A DNA stretch of 59,185 nucleotides from SIG565 sp045540055 (GCA_045540055.1 JAZQGO010000039.1:1-59185), one strand, 5' to 3'; shown: positions 43,362 to 52,416, counted from the stretch's first letter. Notes: generated by a model from the letters alone, not told the origin. Numbers and translations: made by a program.

Positions 43362-44135
43362 ATGGGTAAGAAACTTAAGGTTGTGGTTGCTGATAATACG
43401 GCAGAATTGGGCAATGCTTGCAGACAGGCATTTGATGAATACGGAATGGAAACAAATTTATGTGAAAAAGACGGTTTTAAATTACTTGATTGTGTTAAAA
43501 AGATTAAGCCCGATGTGGTAGTGGCTGATGTTTTTATGCCGAATCTTGATATTCTCGGCGTATTAGACAATCTCAATAACTCCGATATGAGCGAAAAACC
43601 AATGGTTATGGCAATTTCAAGCTATGATAACCCGATGCTTGAAAAAGAGACACTTTCAGCTGGTGCTAACTATTATTTCATAAAACCGTTTGATATAAAA
43701 ACTATGGCAGACAGAATTATGAAAATTTCTAATTGGCGAAGTGTAAGTAGCGAGGAAGTGAATAAGACCTCTATTGAAAATTCCGACTTAGAGCTTATGA
43801 TAACAGAAATTATTCATCAGATTGGTGTACCTGCTCATATTAAGGGCTATCATTATTTAAGAGAGGCTATAATGCTTTCGGTCACCAACGATGAGGTAGT
43901 TAATTCGGTTACAAAAATTCTTTACCCGACCGTCGCCAAAAAGCACGGTACAACATCTTCAAGGGTTGAGCGTGCAATTCGTCATGCTATAGAGGTTGCA
44001 TGGGACAGAGGCGATATTGATGTCTTAAATTCATATTTCGGTTATACCATTCAAAACGACCGTGGCAAGCCGACTAACAGTGAATTTATTGCGATGATTG
44101 CCGACAAGCTCAGATTACGATTAAAAATGCATTAA
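43362..44135 (+). CDS. spo0A: Sporulation master regulator Spo0A
   Basis: 257 residues from the ATG at 43362 with AAAGGAAG upstream; the longer open frame to 43302 includes the promoter. The receiver domain has the phosphoacceptor D56 in VADVFMP and a lysine at the usual place (FIKPFD). The C-terminal Spo0A DNA-binding domain (about 145-257) is well conserved: IGVPAHIKGYHYLREAI, ILYPTVAKKH and SSRVERAIRHAIEVAW. It switches on sporulation when phosphorylated. spoIVB, usually just upstream, is not here. Confidence 0.97.
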   Translation: MGKKLKVVVADNTAELGNACRQAFDEYGMETNLCEKDGFKLLDCVKKIKPDVVVADVFMPNLDILGVLDNLNNSDMSEKPMVMAISSYDNPMLEKETLSAGANYYFIKPFDIKTMADRIMKISNWRSVSSEEVNKTSIENSDLELMITEIIHQIGVPAHIKGYHYLREAIMLSVTNDEVVNSVTKILYPTVAKKHGTTSSRVERAIRHAIEVAWDRGDIDVLNSYFGYTIQNDRGKPTNSEFIAMIADKLRLRLKMH

Positions 44136-44137
44136 AA

Positions 44138-44172
44138 AAGCGCCTGCAGGTTTTATACTTGCAGGTGTTTTT
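44138..44172 (+). terminator. Terminator of spo0A
   Basis: CGCCTGCA (44141-44148) with TGCAGGTG (44160-44167, one G-T pair), then TTTTT. It ends immediately before the promoter of the next operon. Confidence 0.8.
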
Positions 44173-44201
44173 GCATATTGCGATAAATTTGGCTGATACT
44201 A
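44173..44201 (+). promoter_or_regulatory. Sigma-G-like promoter of the gerA-type operon
   Basis: GCATA (44173-44177), 17-bp spacer, GATACTA (44195-44201). The forespore sigma-G consensus from Bacillus is GMATR and CATNMTA, so only one position differs. GerA operons are forespore-expressed, which fits. Confidence 0.5.
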
Positions 44202-44227
44202 TAAAAAATGATTATCGGAGTAAAATA

Positions 44228-45709
44228 ATGGATAGACAGTTAAGTGGTTTTAAGGGTAAGCATATTAGCGGTAATATAATATCTGATAAGGCGTTATTTA
44301 CCGAGATTTTTAAAAAGGATGCGGTGTTCAGGGCACGTGATATTTCGAGCGATGTTTTAAAATGTTGTGTGTTTTTTATGGATGGTATGATAAATACCTT
44401 AGTATTAAATGAGTCGGTAATTAAACCGATTGTGCTCGCAAAGATACAAAAAGTGGGTACCGATATTGCGTCGGCAGTAAAGGACACTGTATTATTTGCA
44501 AATGAAATTAAACTGTCTGCCGATATTTCCGAAATGCTTTCAGGCATACTTTATGGGGATACGGTATTACTGATTGACGGCAGTGCTACAGCACTGATAA
44601 TTAACACAAAAGGGTGGCGCACCAGAGGTATCAGCGAGCCTAATGATGAGCGTGTTTTACAAGGACCGCGTGAGGGCTTTGACGAGGCGCTAATGCTCAA
44701 TCTTGCAATGTTGCGCAGAAAGCTGCCGACACCCGACCTTTGTGTTGAATATTTTACCTGCGGCAGAAAAACCGACACAAAAATGTTTTTATGCTATATT
44801 GATTCACTTGTCAAACAAGAAACGGTTGAAATAATCAAAAAGAGAATCAAAAAAATAGATATTGACGGCATACTTGACAGTAATTATATAAATGAGTTAA
44901 TAAACGACAATAAAAACTCGTGGTTTAAAACAATCGGCAGTACAGAGCGCCCCGATGTTGTTGCCGCAAGACTGCTAGAAGGGCGTGTTGCCCTGATGGT
45001 TGATGGCACACCTGTTGTTTTGACGATTCCGTATTTATTTGTTGAAAATTTTCAGTCAGACGATGATTATTATCTAAATTTTTGGTTTGCTGCAATTGGC
45101 AGAATTTTAAGATATATCTGCTTTTTTATTGCGGTATTCGCACCGGCGCTATATGTCGCAATAACCATTTATAATCCACAATTGTTACCAACATCATTTT
45201 TGCTAAGTGTTGCAATGTCACGCGGCGGCATTCCGTTTTCGACATTTGTGGAATGTATCGTACTCAGCATCATTTTTGAAATTTTGAAGGAAACAGGTAT
45301 GAGGATGGTACAGGGAGTCGGACATGCCTTAAGCATTGTCGGCGGTCTGGTTGTAGGTCAGGCGGCGGTTGAAGCAAAGATTATCAGCGCACCGCTTCTA
45401 ATTGTAGTAGCATTAAGCGGTATTGCAGGTCTTATGCTGCCAAGACTCAAAACTGCAATTTTTTATTATAAAATAATTCTGATTTTATTAGCGACATTTT
45501 TCGGGTTGTTCGGCTTTTTTGTAGGGGCAACGGTTATGTATATAAACATTTTTTCCTTGCGCTCGTTTGGCACAGACTATACCGAACCTGCCTTTTTGTT
45601 TTCAAAAAGCAGTCTGAAAGACACCGTAGTGCGTGCACCGTGGAATTTTATGGTTACAAGACCGTATTCTCTCAGCGAAAATTTAAGACGTTTTAGGATG
45701 AAAAAATAA
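44228..45709 (+). CDS. Spore germinant receptor subunit A (GerA/SpoVAF family)
   Basis: 493 residues from the ATG at 44228 with CGGAG upstream. A hydrophilic N-terminal half (about 1-270) includes RAVVVEGR-like residues in VVAARLLEGRVALMVDGTP. Four to five transmembrane helices follow (about 290-455), with REVLKETGMRM-like EILKETGMRMVQGVGHALSIVGG. A short basic C-terminus ends the protein. It would form, with the next two products, a germinant receptor in the spore inner membrane. Confidence 0.93.
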   Translation: MDRQLSGFKGKHISGNIISDKALFTEIFKKDAVFRARDISSDVLKCCVFFMDGMINTLVLNESVIKPIVLAKIQKVGTDIASAVKDTVLFANEIKLSADISEMLSGILYGDTVLLIDGSATALIINTKGWRTRGISEPNDERVLQGPREGFDEALMLNLAMLRRKLPTPDLCVEYFTCGRKTDTKMFLCYIDSLVKQETVEIIKKRIKKIDIDGILDSNYINELINDNKNSWFKTIGSTERPDVVAARLLEGRVALMVDGTPVVLTIPYLFVENFQSDDDYYLNFWFAAIGRILRYICFFIAVFAPALYVAITIYNPQLLPTSFLLSVAMSRGGIPFSTFVECIVLSIIFEILKETGMRMVQGVGHALSIVGGLVVGQAAVEAKIISAPLLIVVALSGIAGLMLPRLKTAIFYYKIILILLATFFGLFGFFVGATVMYINIFSLRSFGTDYTEPAFLFSKSSLKDTVVRAPWNFMVTRPYSLSENLRRFRMKK

Positions 45710-46600
45710 TTGAAAAGGATATTTATTAGTTTACTGTTTTTATGTATTTTGGCAGGATGCAGATCGGGCAGTGATTACATTGAACCCGAAAGCAGAATAA
45801 TTGTGTCGGCATTAGGAGTTGATTCGTCAGAAGAGGGCTTGCTTGTGACGGCTGAGTGCATCAACATAAACACAACCAATAATAATGATTCATATGACAT
45901 CAAAATTATTACTGGTGAGGGCAGTAATATGCAAACCGCGACGGCCGCATTATCTACAAAAATCGACGGCGAGTTATTGCTCAGTCAATGCCCTGTATTT
46001 TTGTTGGGTGATAGCCTGACTAATGAAAATCTGTCTGATATTTATGCCTTTGCCATAGATACCGAAAGTATACCTTTTGGTATTCGTCTTGTCAGCTGTG
46101 TTTCAGCCAACAGTCTTATAAATGCAAATGTTGATAAAAAGCCGTCGGGCTATCAGATTATGAGTATGCTACGCTTTGGCGAAAACTCTGTGGGAATTAC
46201 AGGCGGTGACTCATTTGTTAAAGTTATTAACTCAAAACAGAATATGTTATACAAAATGCCATATGTCGATTTTGTAGGTTCATATCAGGTCAGCGGTACT
46301 CATTATTTCACGAATGAATACCACGGCAAGCTAGACATTTTACAGGCGCAAATACTCTATTTATTATGTGATGATTTGCAACCCTGTGAAGTTTCGGTTG
46401 GTAAAAATATGCTTAATTTTAAAAGCAGTACCGTAAAAGAAAATAATAACGGTTTAAATATTAAAATAGTAGTTAAGGACATTGAAAAAATTAATTCAAT
46501 GGCTGAGGTAACCGAAAATTTAAAAACCGAAATTTTCAAGGTGCTATCAATCTTTAATTATCAAAGACCTGTATATGTAAATGTGTTAGGAGAGGCATAA
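45710..46600 (+). CDS. Germinant receptor lipoprotein subunit (Ger(x)C family), short form
   Basis: 296 residues from a TTG directly after the A subunit. It has a lipoprotein signal (ISLLFLCILAGC) with Cys at the lipobox, so it should be processed by Lgt. SRIIVSALGVDSSEEG matches the start of the GerC N-terminal domain. GerC proteins are usually about 370 residues; here part of the C-terminal domain seems missing or reduced, yet the frame ends cleanly one base before the next ATG. It is probably a functional short variant. Confidence 0.85.
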   Translation: MKRIFISLLFLCILAGCRSGSDYIEPESRIIVSALGVDSSEEGLLVTAECININTTNNNDSYDIKIITGEGSNMQTATAALSTKIDGELLLSQCPVFLLGDSLTNENLSDIYAFAIDTESIPFGIRLVSCVSANSLINANVDKKPSGYQIMSMLRFGENSVGITGGDSFVKVINSKQNMLYKMPYVDFVGSYQVSGTHYFTNEYHGKLDILQAQILYLLCDDLQPCEVSVGKNMLNFKSSTVKENNNGLNIKIVVKDIEKINSMAEVTENLKTEIFKVLSIFNYQRPVYVNVLGEA

Positions 46601-47659
46601 ATGGATAAGGAAGCGATGTATTATAAGCACAGTATTTGTCTTATTGCAGTATTTTTATTTGGTAACCTGATTATAGGTTTTCCAAAGGGCGAGGGTGCGA
46701 AGCAATCGCTGATTAGTGTTCTTGTATGCTTTGCTATTGTTTTTGCATTATCTATGCTTTTGTCACGCTTTTCAAGATACAATGTTTTGTCGCTTCAGAT
46801 TACCGATAGCAATATAGCGAATATGATTTTTAAAATCGCTTTTCTGCTGTTTTCGTTATTGTGTCTGTTTATTACTGCTAATGATTATATTTTGTTAATT
46901 GATAAAATACGACTACCGAACACATCGGCAGTCGTACTATCGGTGATATTTATTCTTTTGGCATTATTTCTTTGTAAACAAAACAAGAAAATCATTTATG
47001 TTTTTTCTTTATTTAGTTTTATTTTTGCCGTTTTGTCCTTCATAGTGATTTTCATTTTTTCAATTCCTAATATAAATATTAGTCTGTTAAAAGAAAATTT
47101 TACATTTAATTTTAAGTCATTGGCGACGCAATCGTTATACTTTTGTGCACACAGCTTAGGTCAGATAATTATTGCCGCCGTTTTCATCGGTAAAATCTGT
47201 GATAAAAGCAGGGCAAGAAGGACCTATCTGCTCGGTACTTTTTTTGGCGTAGGTATATTACTGATATGTGTTCTTAATGTTGTTTTAGTATTGGGTACCG
47301 ATTTAATTGATGAGCTGGCATACCCATATTCGACCGTTACGGGAATTATCACATTGGGTAGCTCATACAGCCGAATGGATGGCTTCACTTATTATATTTA
47401 TTTTATGTCTGCCCTCATAAAAGCGTCGGTAATTTTGAGTGTAATATGCGAAATTTCTCAAAAAATCTTAAAAAAATTCAGTAAAATAGCGGTCGCTGTA
47501 ATTTCGGTATTAGCCGTTGCTGTCGCCGCTTCCGAAAAGGCAAATTCATTTTTGCAGGGCAGGGGCGTTATAATAATTCTGTTAATATTTGAGTCGTTAA
47601 TCTTGCTGAGCCTTTCGTTAGCGACTTTTAATAAGAAACTTAACAATATCAGGAGTTAA
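46601..47659 (+). CDS. Germinant receptor permease-like subunit B (GerAB family)
   Basis: 352 residues with about ten hydrophobic helices, of the APC-superfamily endospore germination permease type. LIIGFPKGEGAKQS near the N-terminus and TVTGIITLGSSYSRMDGF in the second half are family hallmarks. It probably holds the germinant-binding pocket. The gene order here is A-C-B rather than the Bacillus A-B-C. The 3' end overlaps the convergent peptidoglycan-binding gene by 11 bp. Confidence 0.92.
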   Translation: MDKEAMYYKHSICLIAVFLFGNLIIGFPKGEGAKQSLISVLVCFAIVFALSMLLSRFSRYNVLSLQITDSNIANMIFKIAFLLFSLLCLFITANDYILLIDKIRLPNTSAVVLSVIFILLALFLCKQNKKIIYVFSLFSFIFAVLSFIVIFIFSIPNINISLLKENFTFNFKSLATQSLYFCAHSLGQIIIAAVFIGKICDKSRARRTYLLGTFFGVGILLICVLNVVLVLGTDLIDELAYPYSTVTGIITLGSSYSRMDGFTYYIYFMSALIKASVILSVICEISQKILKKFSKIAVAVISVLAVAVAASEKANSFLQGRGVIIILLIFESLILLSLSLATFNKKLNNIRS

Positions 47660-49001
47660 CTATAGCGTCGTATTGATTGGCAATTTTCGACCATGTAACA
47701 GGGCCGACCGAACCCGTTGGAGGAAGTTCGTTGAGTGCCTGAAAGGTATATACAGCATCCCGTGTTTCATTGCCGTATATACCGTCAATGGTCACAGGTG
47801 GTATTTGAGGATTATTTTGTGCTATTACCGATAGGTAGGTTTGAAGGTTGCGCACATTCTCACTTTCTTCACCGGGCGTTAAGAAATAACCGGGGTATAG
47901 CTTGGCGGCAGTTCCCTGATAGTCGGGCGGCAGGGACGACAGTATGTCATCATAAACCTGAGTCATCTTATTCCAGGTGACCTCATCGACCGTTCCGGTG
48001 ACGGTAAGACCGTATTCGTTTTGAAATGCGTTAACCGCATTAACTGTAGCTGCATCATATGTTCCGCTGATAGGAAAAATGTTTAAGTTAGGGTTAAAAT
48101 ATGAGATTACATTTAGATAGTACTGTATTGTAATGACATCATAACCGCTCATGCCTGCGGTGAGTTCACGTGAGTATTGTGTTGTAACATCCTCAAGCCG
48201 CAGTCCCTCGCTCAGCAGCTCACCGAGACGCTTAACGCCGTTATAAATCTCCTTAATTTTATACCATGTAGATTTATCAACAATTCCCGTTATCGGCAGA
48301 CTGAAAATCTCCTGAAACTTTTCAACAGATAAACGAGTCTGATTATCAAAAATACCTGTCGTTATCTCTATTGTGGGAATAGCAGGGTAGTTGCGCGAAA
48401 TTCGGTTCAGCTGTTGCTGAAAAATTTTAACATCATTTCCTGCATCACCGACACTGAGCGGAATACCTGGGTATGATTCCTCGATATCCTGAACGGCGGC
48501 ATTTTCGACAATGTTAATATTTTCGCCGTAGTAGTTCTGCAAAATCTCATACGGGGTCAGCCCTTGATTTGCAAGTGTAACGGTACCCCATTGTGAAAGT
48601 CCTGCACAGGTTGAAGTTGTGCCGTTGCAAAACTGTGCGAATAGGGGCTGAATTTCACCTTGACGTACTATGTAATCGTTAAAAATTTCATCAACTATAT
48701 TGCTGATGTTTTCAAAAACCTCACGGTCTTTAGCGTAGGACTGGTCAAATGCGGTAGTGCTTGTTATATTAAAGTTGTATCCCTTGGCAGGATACCATTC
48801 GGTGTATATTCTGTTAAGTGCAAAGGTTATTATTGCGTAAATGTTTGCCCTGAGTGAGCTTTCGGGCCAGGTCGGATAAATCTCACCTGAAGCAACATTT
48901 TTTATATAATCGGTAAAGGGAACGGTAATGTTTTCAGCAGGCTGATCAGGCAGTCCCAAATGCACGGTAATGTTTGTAGGTATGTATGGTATAAGCGGCA
49001 T
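47649..49001 (-). CDS. Protein with SpoIID-like motif and three peptidoglycan-binding domains
   Basis: 450 residues from the ATG at 49001, with GAGGTGAAA upstream; the open frame continues into the preceding gene but without a start site. There is no signal peptide. Residues 1-170 are a conserved clostridial domain (NITVHLG, VPFTDYIKNVASGEIYPTWP) with a SpoIID-type motif LSQWGTVTLANQG...ILQNYYG. Three PG_binding_1 repeats follow (about 190-260, 285-360 and 375-445), each with VxxFQxxxxLPxTGxVxxxTW. Because the N-terminus lacks a secretion signal, it may act inside the mother cell or forespore. A spore cortex or coat role is inferred from the neighbourhood. Confidence 0.75.
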   Translation of the reverse strand: MPLIPYIPTNITVHLGLPDQPAENITVPFTDYIKNVASGEIYPTWPESSLRANIYAIITFALNRIYTEWYPAKGYNFNITSTTAFDQSYAKDREVFENISNIVDEIFNDYIVRQGEIQPLFAQFCNGTTSTCAGLSQWGTVTLANQGLTPYEILQNYYGENINIVENAAVQDIEESYPGIPLSVGDAGNDVKIFQQQLNRISRNYPAIPTIEITTGIFDNQTRLSVEKFQEIFSLPITGIVDKSTWYKIKEIYNGVKRLGELLSEGLRLEDVTTQYSRELTAGMSGYDVITIQYYLNVISYFNPNLNIFPISGTYDAATVNAVNAFQNEYGLTVTGTVDEVTWNKMTQVYDDILSSLPPDYQGTAAKLYPGYFLTPGEESENVRNLQTYLSVIAQNNPQIPPVTIDGIYGNETRDAVYTFQALNELPPTGSVGPVTWSKIANQYDAIVNS

Positions 49002-49011
49002 ATATTTCACC

Positions 49012-49503
49012 TCATAAGCTTGAAATAGGTAGTTCGATAATTTGCGTTTCCTGACTGTTTGCGGCGCCTCGGTACAGCATATCAAAGCCTTGCAGGGATG
49101 TTACACCCTCAAACACGGGCACATTACGTATCAGCACGCTTACAAAATCGTCAGCATCAATCAGTACATTATAATACTTCGCAACATCATTTATATTTGT
49201 TCCCGGTGACTCGGATAACTCCTTTGCCACTGTTTGCAGGGTGATGCGCTCAGTTCTGCCGCTTTCGTCGGTGTTTGTGACTTTAATGATATTATTGTCT
49301 CTGTCGAACACCGTTACCTTGGCATCCTTTACGGGAAATGTACCGCGCGAATGTGTGACTAAAATTATTAGTTCACCGACTATGCCGGGCTCGGCAGGTA
49401 TCTCAGACGCCGCCGCAACCGGTATAGCATTATCCTGTGAAAATCTACTGCGCCGTGAAAAATTTCTCATTTCTTGGATGTACTCTTCAATAGTTTTTTG
49501 CAT
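49012..49503 (-). CDS. Carboxypeptidase-regulatory-like domain protein, partner of the peptidoglycan-binding gene
   Basis: 163 residues with a good AAAGGAGAT site. After a charged, Arg/Ser-rich start (NFSRRSRFSQ), residues ~40-110 resemble a beta-sandwich of the carboxypeptidase-regulatory type (GELIILVTHSRGTFPVKDAKVTVF ... NTDESGRTERITL). There is no membrane segment or signal peptide. The next gene begins 10 bp downstream, so the two are co-transcribed, as I recall from other clostridia. The function is unknown. Confidence 0.6.
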   Translation of the reverse strand: MQKTIEEYIQEMRNFSRRSRFSQDNAIPVAAASEIPAEPGIVGELIILVTHSRGTFPVKDAKVTVFDRDNNIIKVTNTDESGRTERITLQTVAKELSESPGTNINDVAKYYNVLIDADDFVSVLIRNVPVFEGVTSLQGFDMLYRGAANSQETQIIELPISSL

Positions 49504-49562
49504 ATGAAATCTCCTTTATATCTATGATATGATTTTATTTAAAACAATGAGATTTTATTACA

Positions 49563-49594
49563 AATAAAAAAAGCAAGGTCGTAAAACCTTGCTT
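49563..49594 (-). terminator. Terminator of the tRNA pair
   Basis: AAGCAAGGT (49571-49579) pairs with ACCTTGCTT (49586-49594). On the minus strand TTTTTTATTTG follows. Confidence 0.85.
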
Positions 49595-49616
49595 TTATAA
49601 TAGGTAATATTAAAAA

Positions 49617-49691
49617 TGGCTGGGGAGGCGAGATTCGAACTCACGCATGCAGCAGTCAAAGTGCTGTGTCTTACCGCTTGACGACTCCCCA
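49617..49691 (-). tRNA. tRNA-Gln(TTG)
   Basis: Acceptor TGGGGAG/CTCCCCA, anticodon stem CAGCA/TGCTG with loop CTTTGAC (anticodon TTG), T arm GAGTTCGAATCTC, discriminator G and an encoded CCA (49617-49619). Transcribed with tRNA-His. Confidence 0.95.
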
Positions 49692-49702
49692 AAATAAAAA
49701 AA

Positions 49703-49780
49703 TGGGGTGGAAGATGGGACTCGAACCCACGATCTCCAGTGCCACAAACTGGCGCTTTAACCAACTAAGCTACATCCACC
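49703..49780 (-). tRNA. tRNA-His(GTG)
   Basis: Anticodon stem CCAGT/ACTGG with loop TTGTGGC (anticodon GTG). The extra G at -1 opposite discriminator C73 is present, as expected for tRNA-His, and CCA is encoded (49703-49705). The acceptor GTGGATG/CTTCCAC has one U-U mismatch at 6-67. Confidence 0.95.
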
Positions 49781-49793
49781 ACATGCAACGATT

Positions 49794-49821
49794 ATTATAC
49801 CATAATTCTTAAGTTTGTCAA
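49794..49821 (-). promoter_or_regulatory. Promoter of the tRNA-His/tRNA-Gln unit
   Basis: On the minus strand a perfect TTGACA (49816-49821), 16-bp spacer and extended -10 TGGTATAAT (TATAAT at 49794-49799), 13 bases before the tRNA-His 5' end. Confidence 0.85.
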
Positions 49822-49839
49822 TAGCAAATAGACAGTTTT

Positions 49840-50865
49840 TTAAAAAATATCTTTGCTTAAATTCCCGCTATATTTTTTTGTTTTCAGGCTATATATAAGG
49901 CATAATGCGCTGAACATAAACAAAACAGAAAATAGCAAATTACCCTGACTTAATGCAGGTGAGGCAGAATATCCGTTTGATATTGTCGGCGTATCAATTT
50001 TGAAAAGCTTTAATAGCATAAAAACATTTAACAGCATCAGCAAACCGTTAAGAATTCTTGAAAATAATATCTTAACAATTTTCGGCTTAAAGCCTTTGCA
50101 TAATGATAACACTTGCATAAATATTGATAACCCGCCAAACCCGATTAAAAATGAAATCAAATAAATGCTTTTACATTCGTTAATTGCCGTTGTGACCTCT
50201 AAAGCCGCAATGATAGTATTTCGTATAATTTCAGAGTTTATGTGTGATTTAATAATATTTACGGCTGTGGCAAAAAGTATTATATAACTGCAGACCGTTA
50301 TCATTGCCGATGAGGAAGAGGCGACAGAATTTACAAAGTTATCAACCAATGAGATATTATTATTTTTTGTTTCATTAATTTTAAAATCGGATTTTCTGCC
50401 AAAAATCAGCAATAACTCTAATGCGCTGATTATACTTGCGATAAAAATTATTACACCTAAACCCGATGAATTGAACATAATATTACCCACCACCGAAATT
50501 GAAAAGGCGGGGCCTACATTTACACAATAACACAACATTTTTTCGGCGTCGGAGCCATTGATTTTGTCGCAAGAATATGCCTCTGCTATAAGCTTTGCGC
50601 CAATTGGATATCCACCAAGGCAGGAGACGGTAAAAATAATCAGTTGCTGCTTATATTTAACCTTATTAAGTAATGCTTCAAGATAACAACCGTTGTATAG
50701 AAAAACAGAAACAGCAGTAAATGGGAAGAGCGACGGTATAATTCTTTGTGAGCAGATAATCATACCGTTTACAGCCCCGTTTATTGCTGAGTCGCTGAAG
50801 GTGATAAGGGCAACAAGAACTACAACCACCGTTACACACATTAGTGAATTTTTTAATTTAAGCAT
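49840..50865 (-). CDS. YlbJ-like sporulation integral membrane protein
   Basis: 341 residues, about eight to nine transmembrane helices, of the nucleoside-recognition (Gate) domain type. IIPSLFPFTAVSVFL, LGGYPIGAKLIAEAY and CVNVGPAFSISVVG are typical of YlbJ, a sigma-E-dependent sporulation protein in Bacillus. It is divergent from yqfC/yqfD, which are also sporulation genes. The N-terminus is a signal-anchor helix. There is no terminator between it and the tRNA promoter downstream. Confidence 0.85.
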   Translation of the reverse strand: MLKLKNSLMCVTVVVVLVALITFSDSAINGAVNGMIICSQRIIPSLFPFTAVSVFLYNGCYLEALLNKVKYKQQLIIFTVSCLGGYPIGAKLIAEAYSCDKINGSDAEKMLCYCVNVGPAFSISVVGNIMFNSSGLGVIIFIASIISALELLLIFGRKSDFKINETKNNNISLVDNFVNSVASSSSAMITVCSYIILFATAVNIIKSHINSEIIRNTIIAALEVTTAINECKSIYLISFLIGFGGLSIFMQVLSLCKGFKPKIVKILFSRILNGLLMLLNVFMLLKLFKIDTPTISNGYSASPALSQGNLLFSVLFMFSALCLIYSLKTKKYSGNLSKDIF

Positions 50866-50938
50866 AATCTACCGCCTTGTTAAGAATTATTGTTGAAGCA
50901 AAATCATATTTTTTAAGTATAGTTATGGGGTGAAGACA

Positions 50939-51235
50939 ATGGTTAAAAAAATTAAAATCGGGCTGAAAAATAAGACTGATAAAATCAGGTTGTTCACCGA
51001 TGCACAGGATACTACCTTTGAAGAGTTTGGGTTATCTCACATAAATTTTACATCAAACCGAAAGGTTATTATTGATGGGTGTAAGGGTGTAATTGATTAT
51101 AATGAAAATTTTGTCTGCCTTAATTTAGGTAAAAAAATGATTAGTTTGATAGGTAAAGATTTAAAGATATTAGACTTCACCGATAGTGAAATTACGATTG
51201 TCGGTGATATCTCACAAGCAGAGTTTGGGGATTAG
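50939..51235 (+). CDS. yqfC: Sporulation protein YqfC (YabP family)
   Basis: 98 residues from the ATG at 50939, with GGGGTGAAG upstream; the GTG at 50930 is part of that site. A small beta-rich YabP/YqfC fold: ITSNRKVIIDGCKGV-like FTSNRKVIIDGCKGVIDYN, then LGKKMISLIGKDLKI. It lies 2 bp upstream of yqfD in the conserved order. In Bacillus it is sigma-E controlled and spore-related. Confidence 0.88.
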   Translation: MVKKIKIGLKNKTDKIRLFTDAQDTTFEEFGLSHINFTSNRKVIIDGCKGVIDYNENFVCLNLGKKMISLIGKDLKILDFTDSEITIVGDISQAEFGD

Positions 51236-51237
51236 GT

Positions 51238-52407
51238 ATGTTTATTATAAATTTATACAGAGTTTTGTTTGGATATGTAATTTTAAAAATTTATGGGGAA
51301 TTTCCCGAGAGAATTTTAAACCTATGCGCTAAAAATCGCATTTCGGTATGGAATGTACATAAAAAAGGCAGTTATATTGAGCTTTGTGTTATGATTAAAG
51401 ATTTTAAAAAGTTCAGACGCGTGCGTGCAAAATCAGGTGTACGTGTCAAAATCATTAAAAAATGCGGACTAAGAATTGTACTTTCAAGATATAAACTCAG
51501 GTTCGGTATTCTGCTTGGTTTAACATTATTTTTTGCTATTTTAAAACTGCTTTCAAGTTTTGTGTGGAATATTGAGGTTGTGGGCGCTAAAAGCATCAGT
51601 GAGCAGGAGGTAAAAGTGCTTTGTAAAACGCAGGGGATATACATCGGTCAGTATATTAAAAATATTGATACCGTAATTTCAAAGGAAAAAATATTGCTTG
51701 ACAGCGATAAATTAGCGTGGGCATCGCTTAATGTAGAGGGTAGTAAAATCACCGTAAATATTACCGAGGTTAAAGCACAGAAGCCTGAGTTTACACCAAG
51801 CAATATTATCGCAAACAGTGACGCGGTAATTAAAGAAATCAAGGTTTTATCGGGTAATTCACAAGTAGTTGTCGGTCAGGCAGTGCAAAAAGGTGAGCTT
51901 CTAATAAGCGGTACGGTCGATGTCGGTGACAGGGTGAATTTCACCAGAGCAGCCGGTGAGATTTTAGGAGAGACCGAGGAAAAAATCATTATAAACAAAG
52001 CATTCATTCAGCACAGAAAACGTTATACAGGTAATTCAAAGAATAAAACAGTAATAGAATTTTTTGGCTTTAAATTACCGTTGTATCTTGGTAAGACACA
52101 AGGTGATTTTACAAAAACATATTCAAAAAGCCAGTTTAAATTTTTAGGCGAGGATATGCCCGTAGCGCTACATAACAAAAGATTCGATTTTTATGAAATA
52201 TATAATCAGGAGCTCTCACGCGATGAACTTATAAAGCAAATTGAGAGTGAATTTGATAATGAGTTGCTTCGGCGGGATTTACAGAATGTCACGGTAGAAT
52301 CAAGAGAGATTCTGCAGGATGAAACCTCGATTACGGTTGAATATACCGTAAAACACATAAAAAATATATGTGTGGAAGAAAATTTGTTAATTTCTACTTT
52401 AAATTAA
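51238..52407 (+). CDS. yqfD: Sporulation protein YqfD
   Basis: 389 residues. A cytoplasmic N-terminus (about 1-85) is followed by one transmembrane helix (about 88-105) and a long extracytoplasmic part. That part starts with a POTRA-like segment (WNIEVVGAKSISEQEVKVLC) and continues in the YqfD domain (KGELLISGTVDVGDRVNFTRAAGEILGETE). It is required for normal sporulation in Bacillus, molecular role unclear. ATG with GGGGATTAGG upstream. Confidence 0.92.
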   Translation: MFIINLYRVLFGYVILKIYGEFPERILNLCAKNRISVWNVHKKGSYIELCVMIKDFKKFRRVRAKSGVRVKIIKKCGLRIVLSRYKLRFGILLGLTLFFAILKLLSSFVWNIEVVGAKSISEQEVKVLCKTQGIYIGQYIKNIDTVISKEKILLDSDKLAWASLNVEGSKITVNITEVKAQKPEFTPSNIIANSDAVIKEIKVLSGNSQVVVGQAVQKGELLISGTVDVGDRVNFTRAAGEILGETEEKIIINKAFIQHRKRYTGNSKNKTVIEFFGFKLPLYLGKTQGDFTKTYSKSQFKFLGEDMPVALHNKRFDFYEIYNQELSRDELIKQIESEFDNELLRRDLQNVTVESREILQDETSITVEYTVKHIKNICVEENLLISTLN

Positions 52408-52416
52408 GGCAAAATA

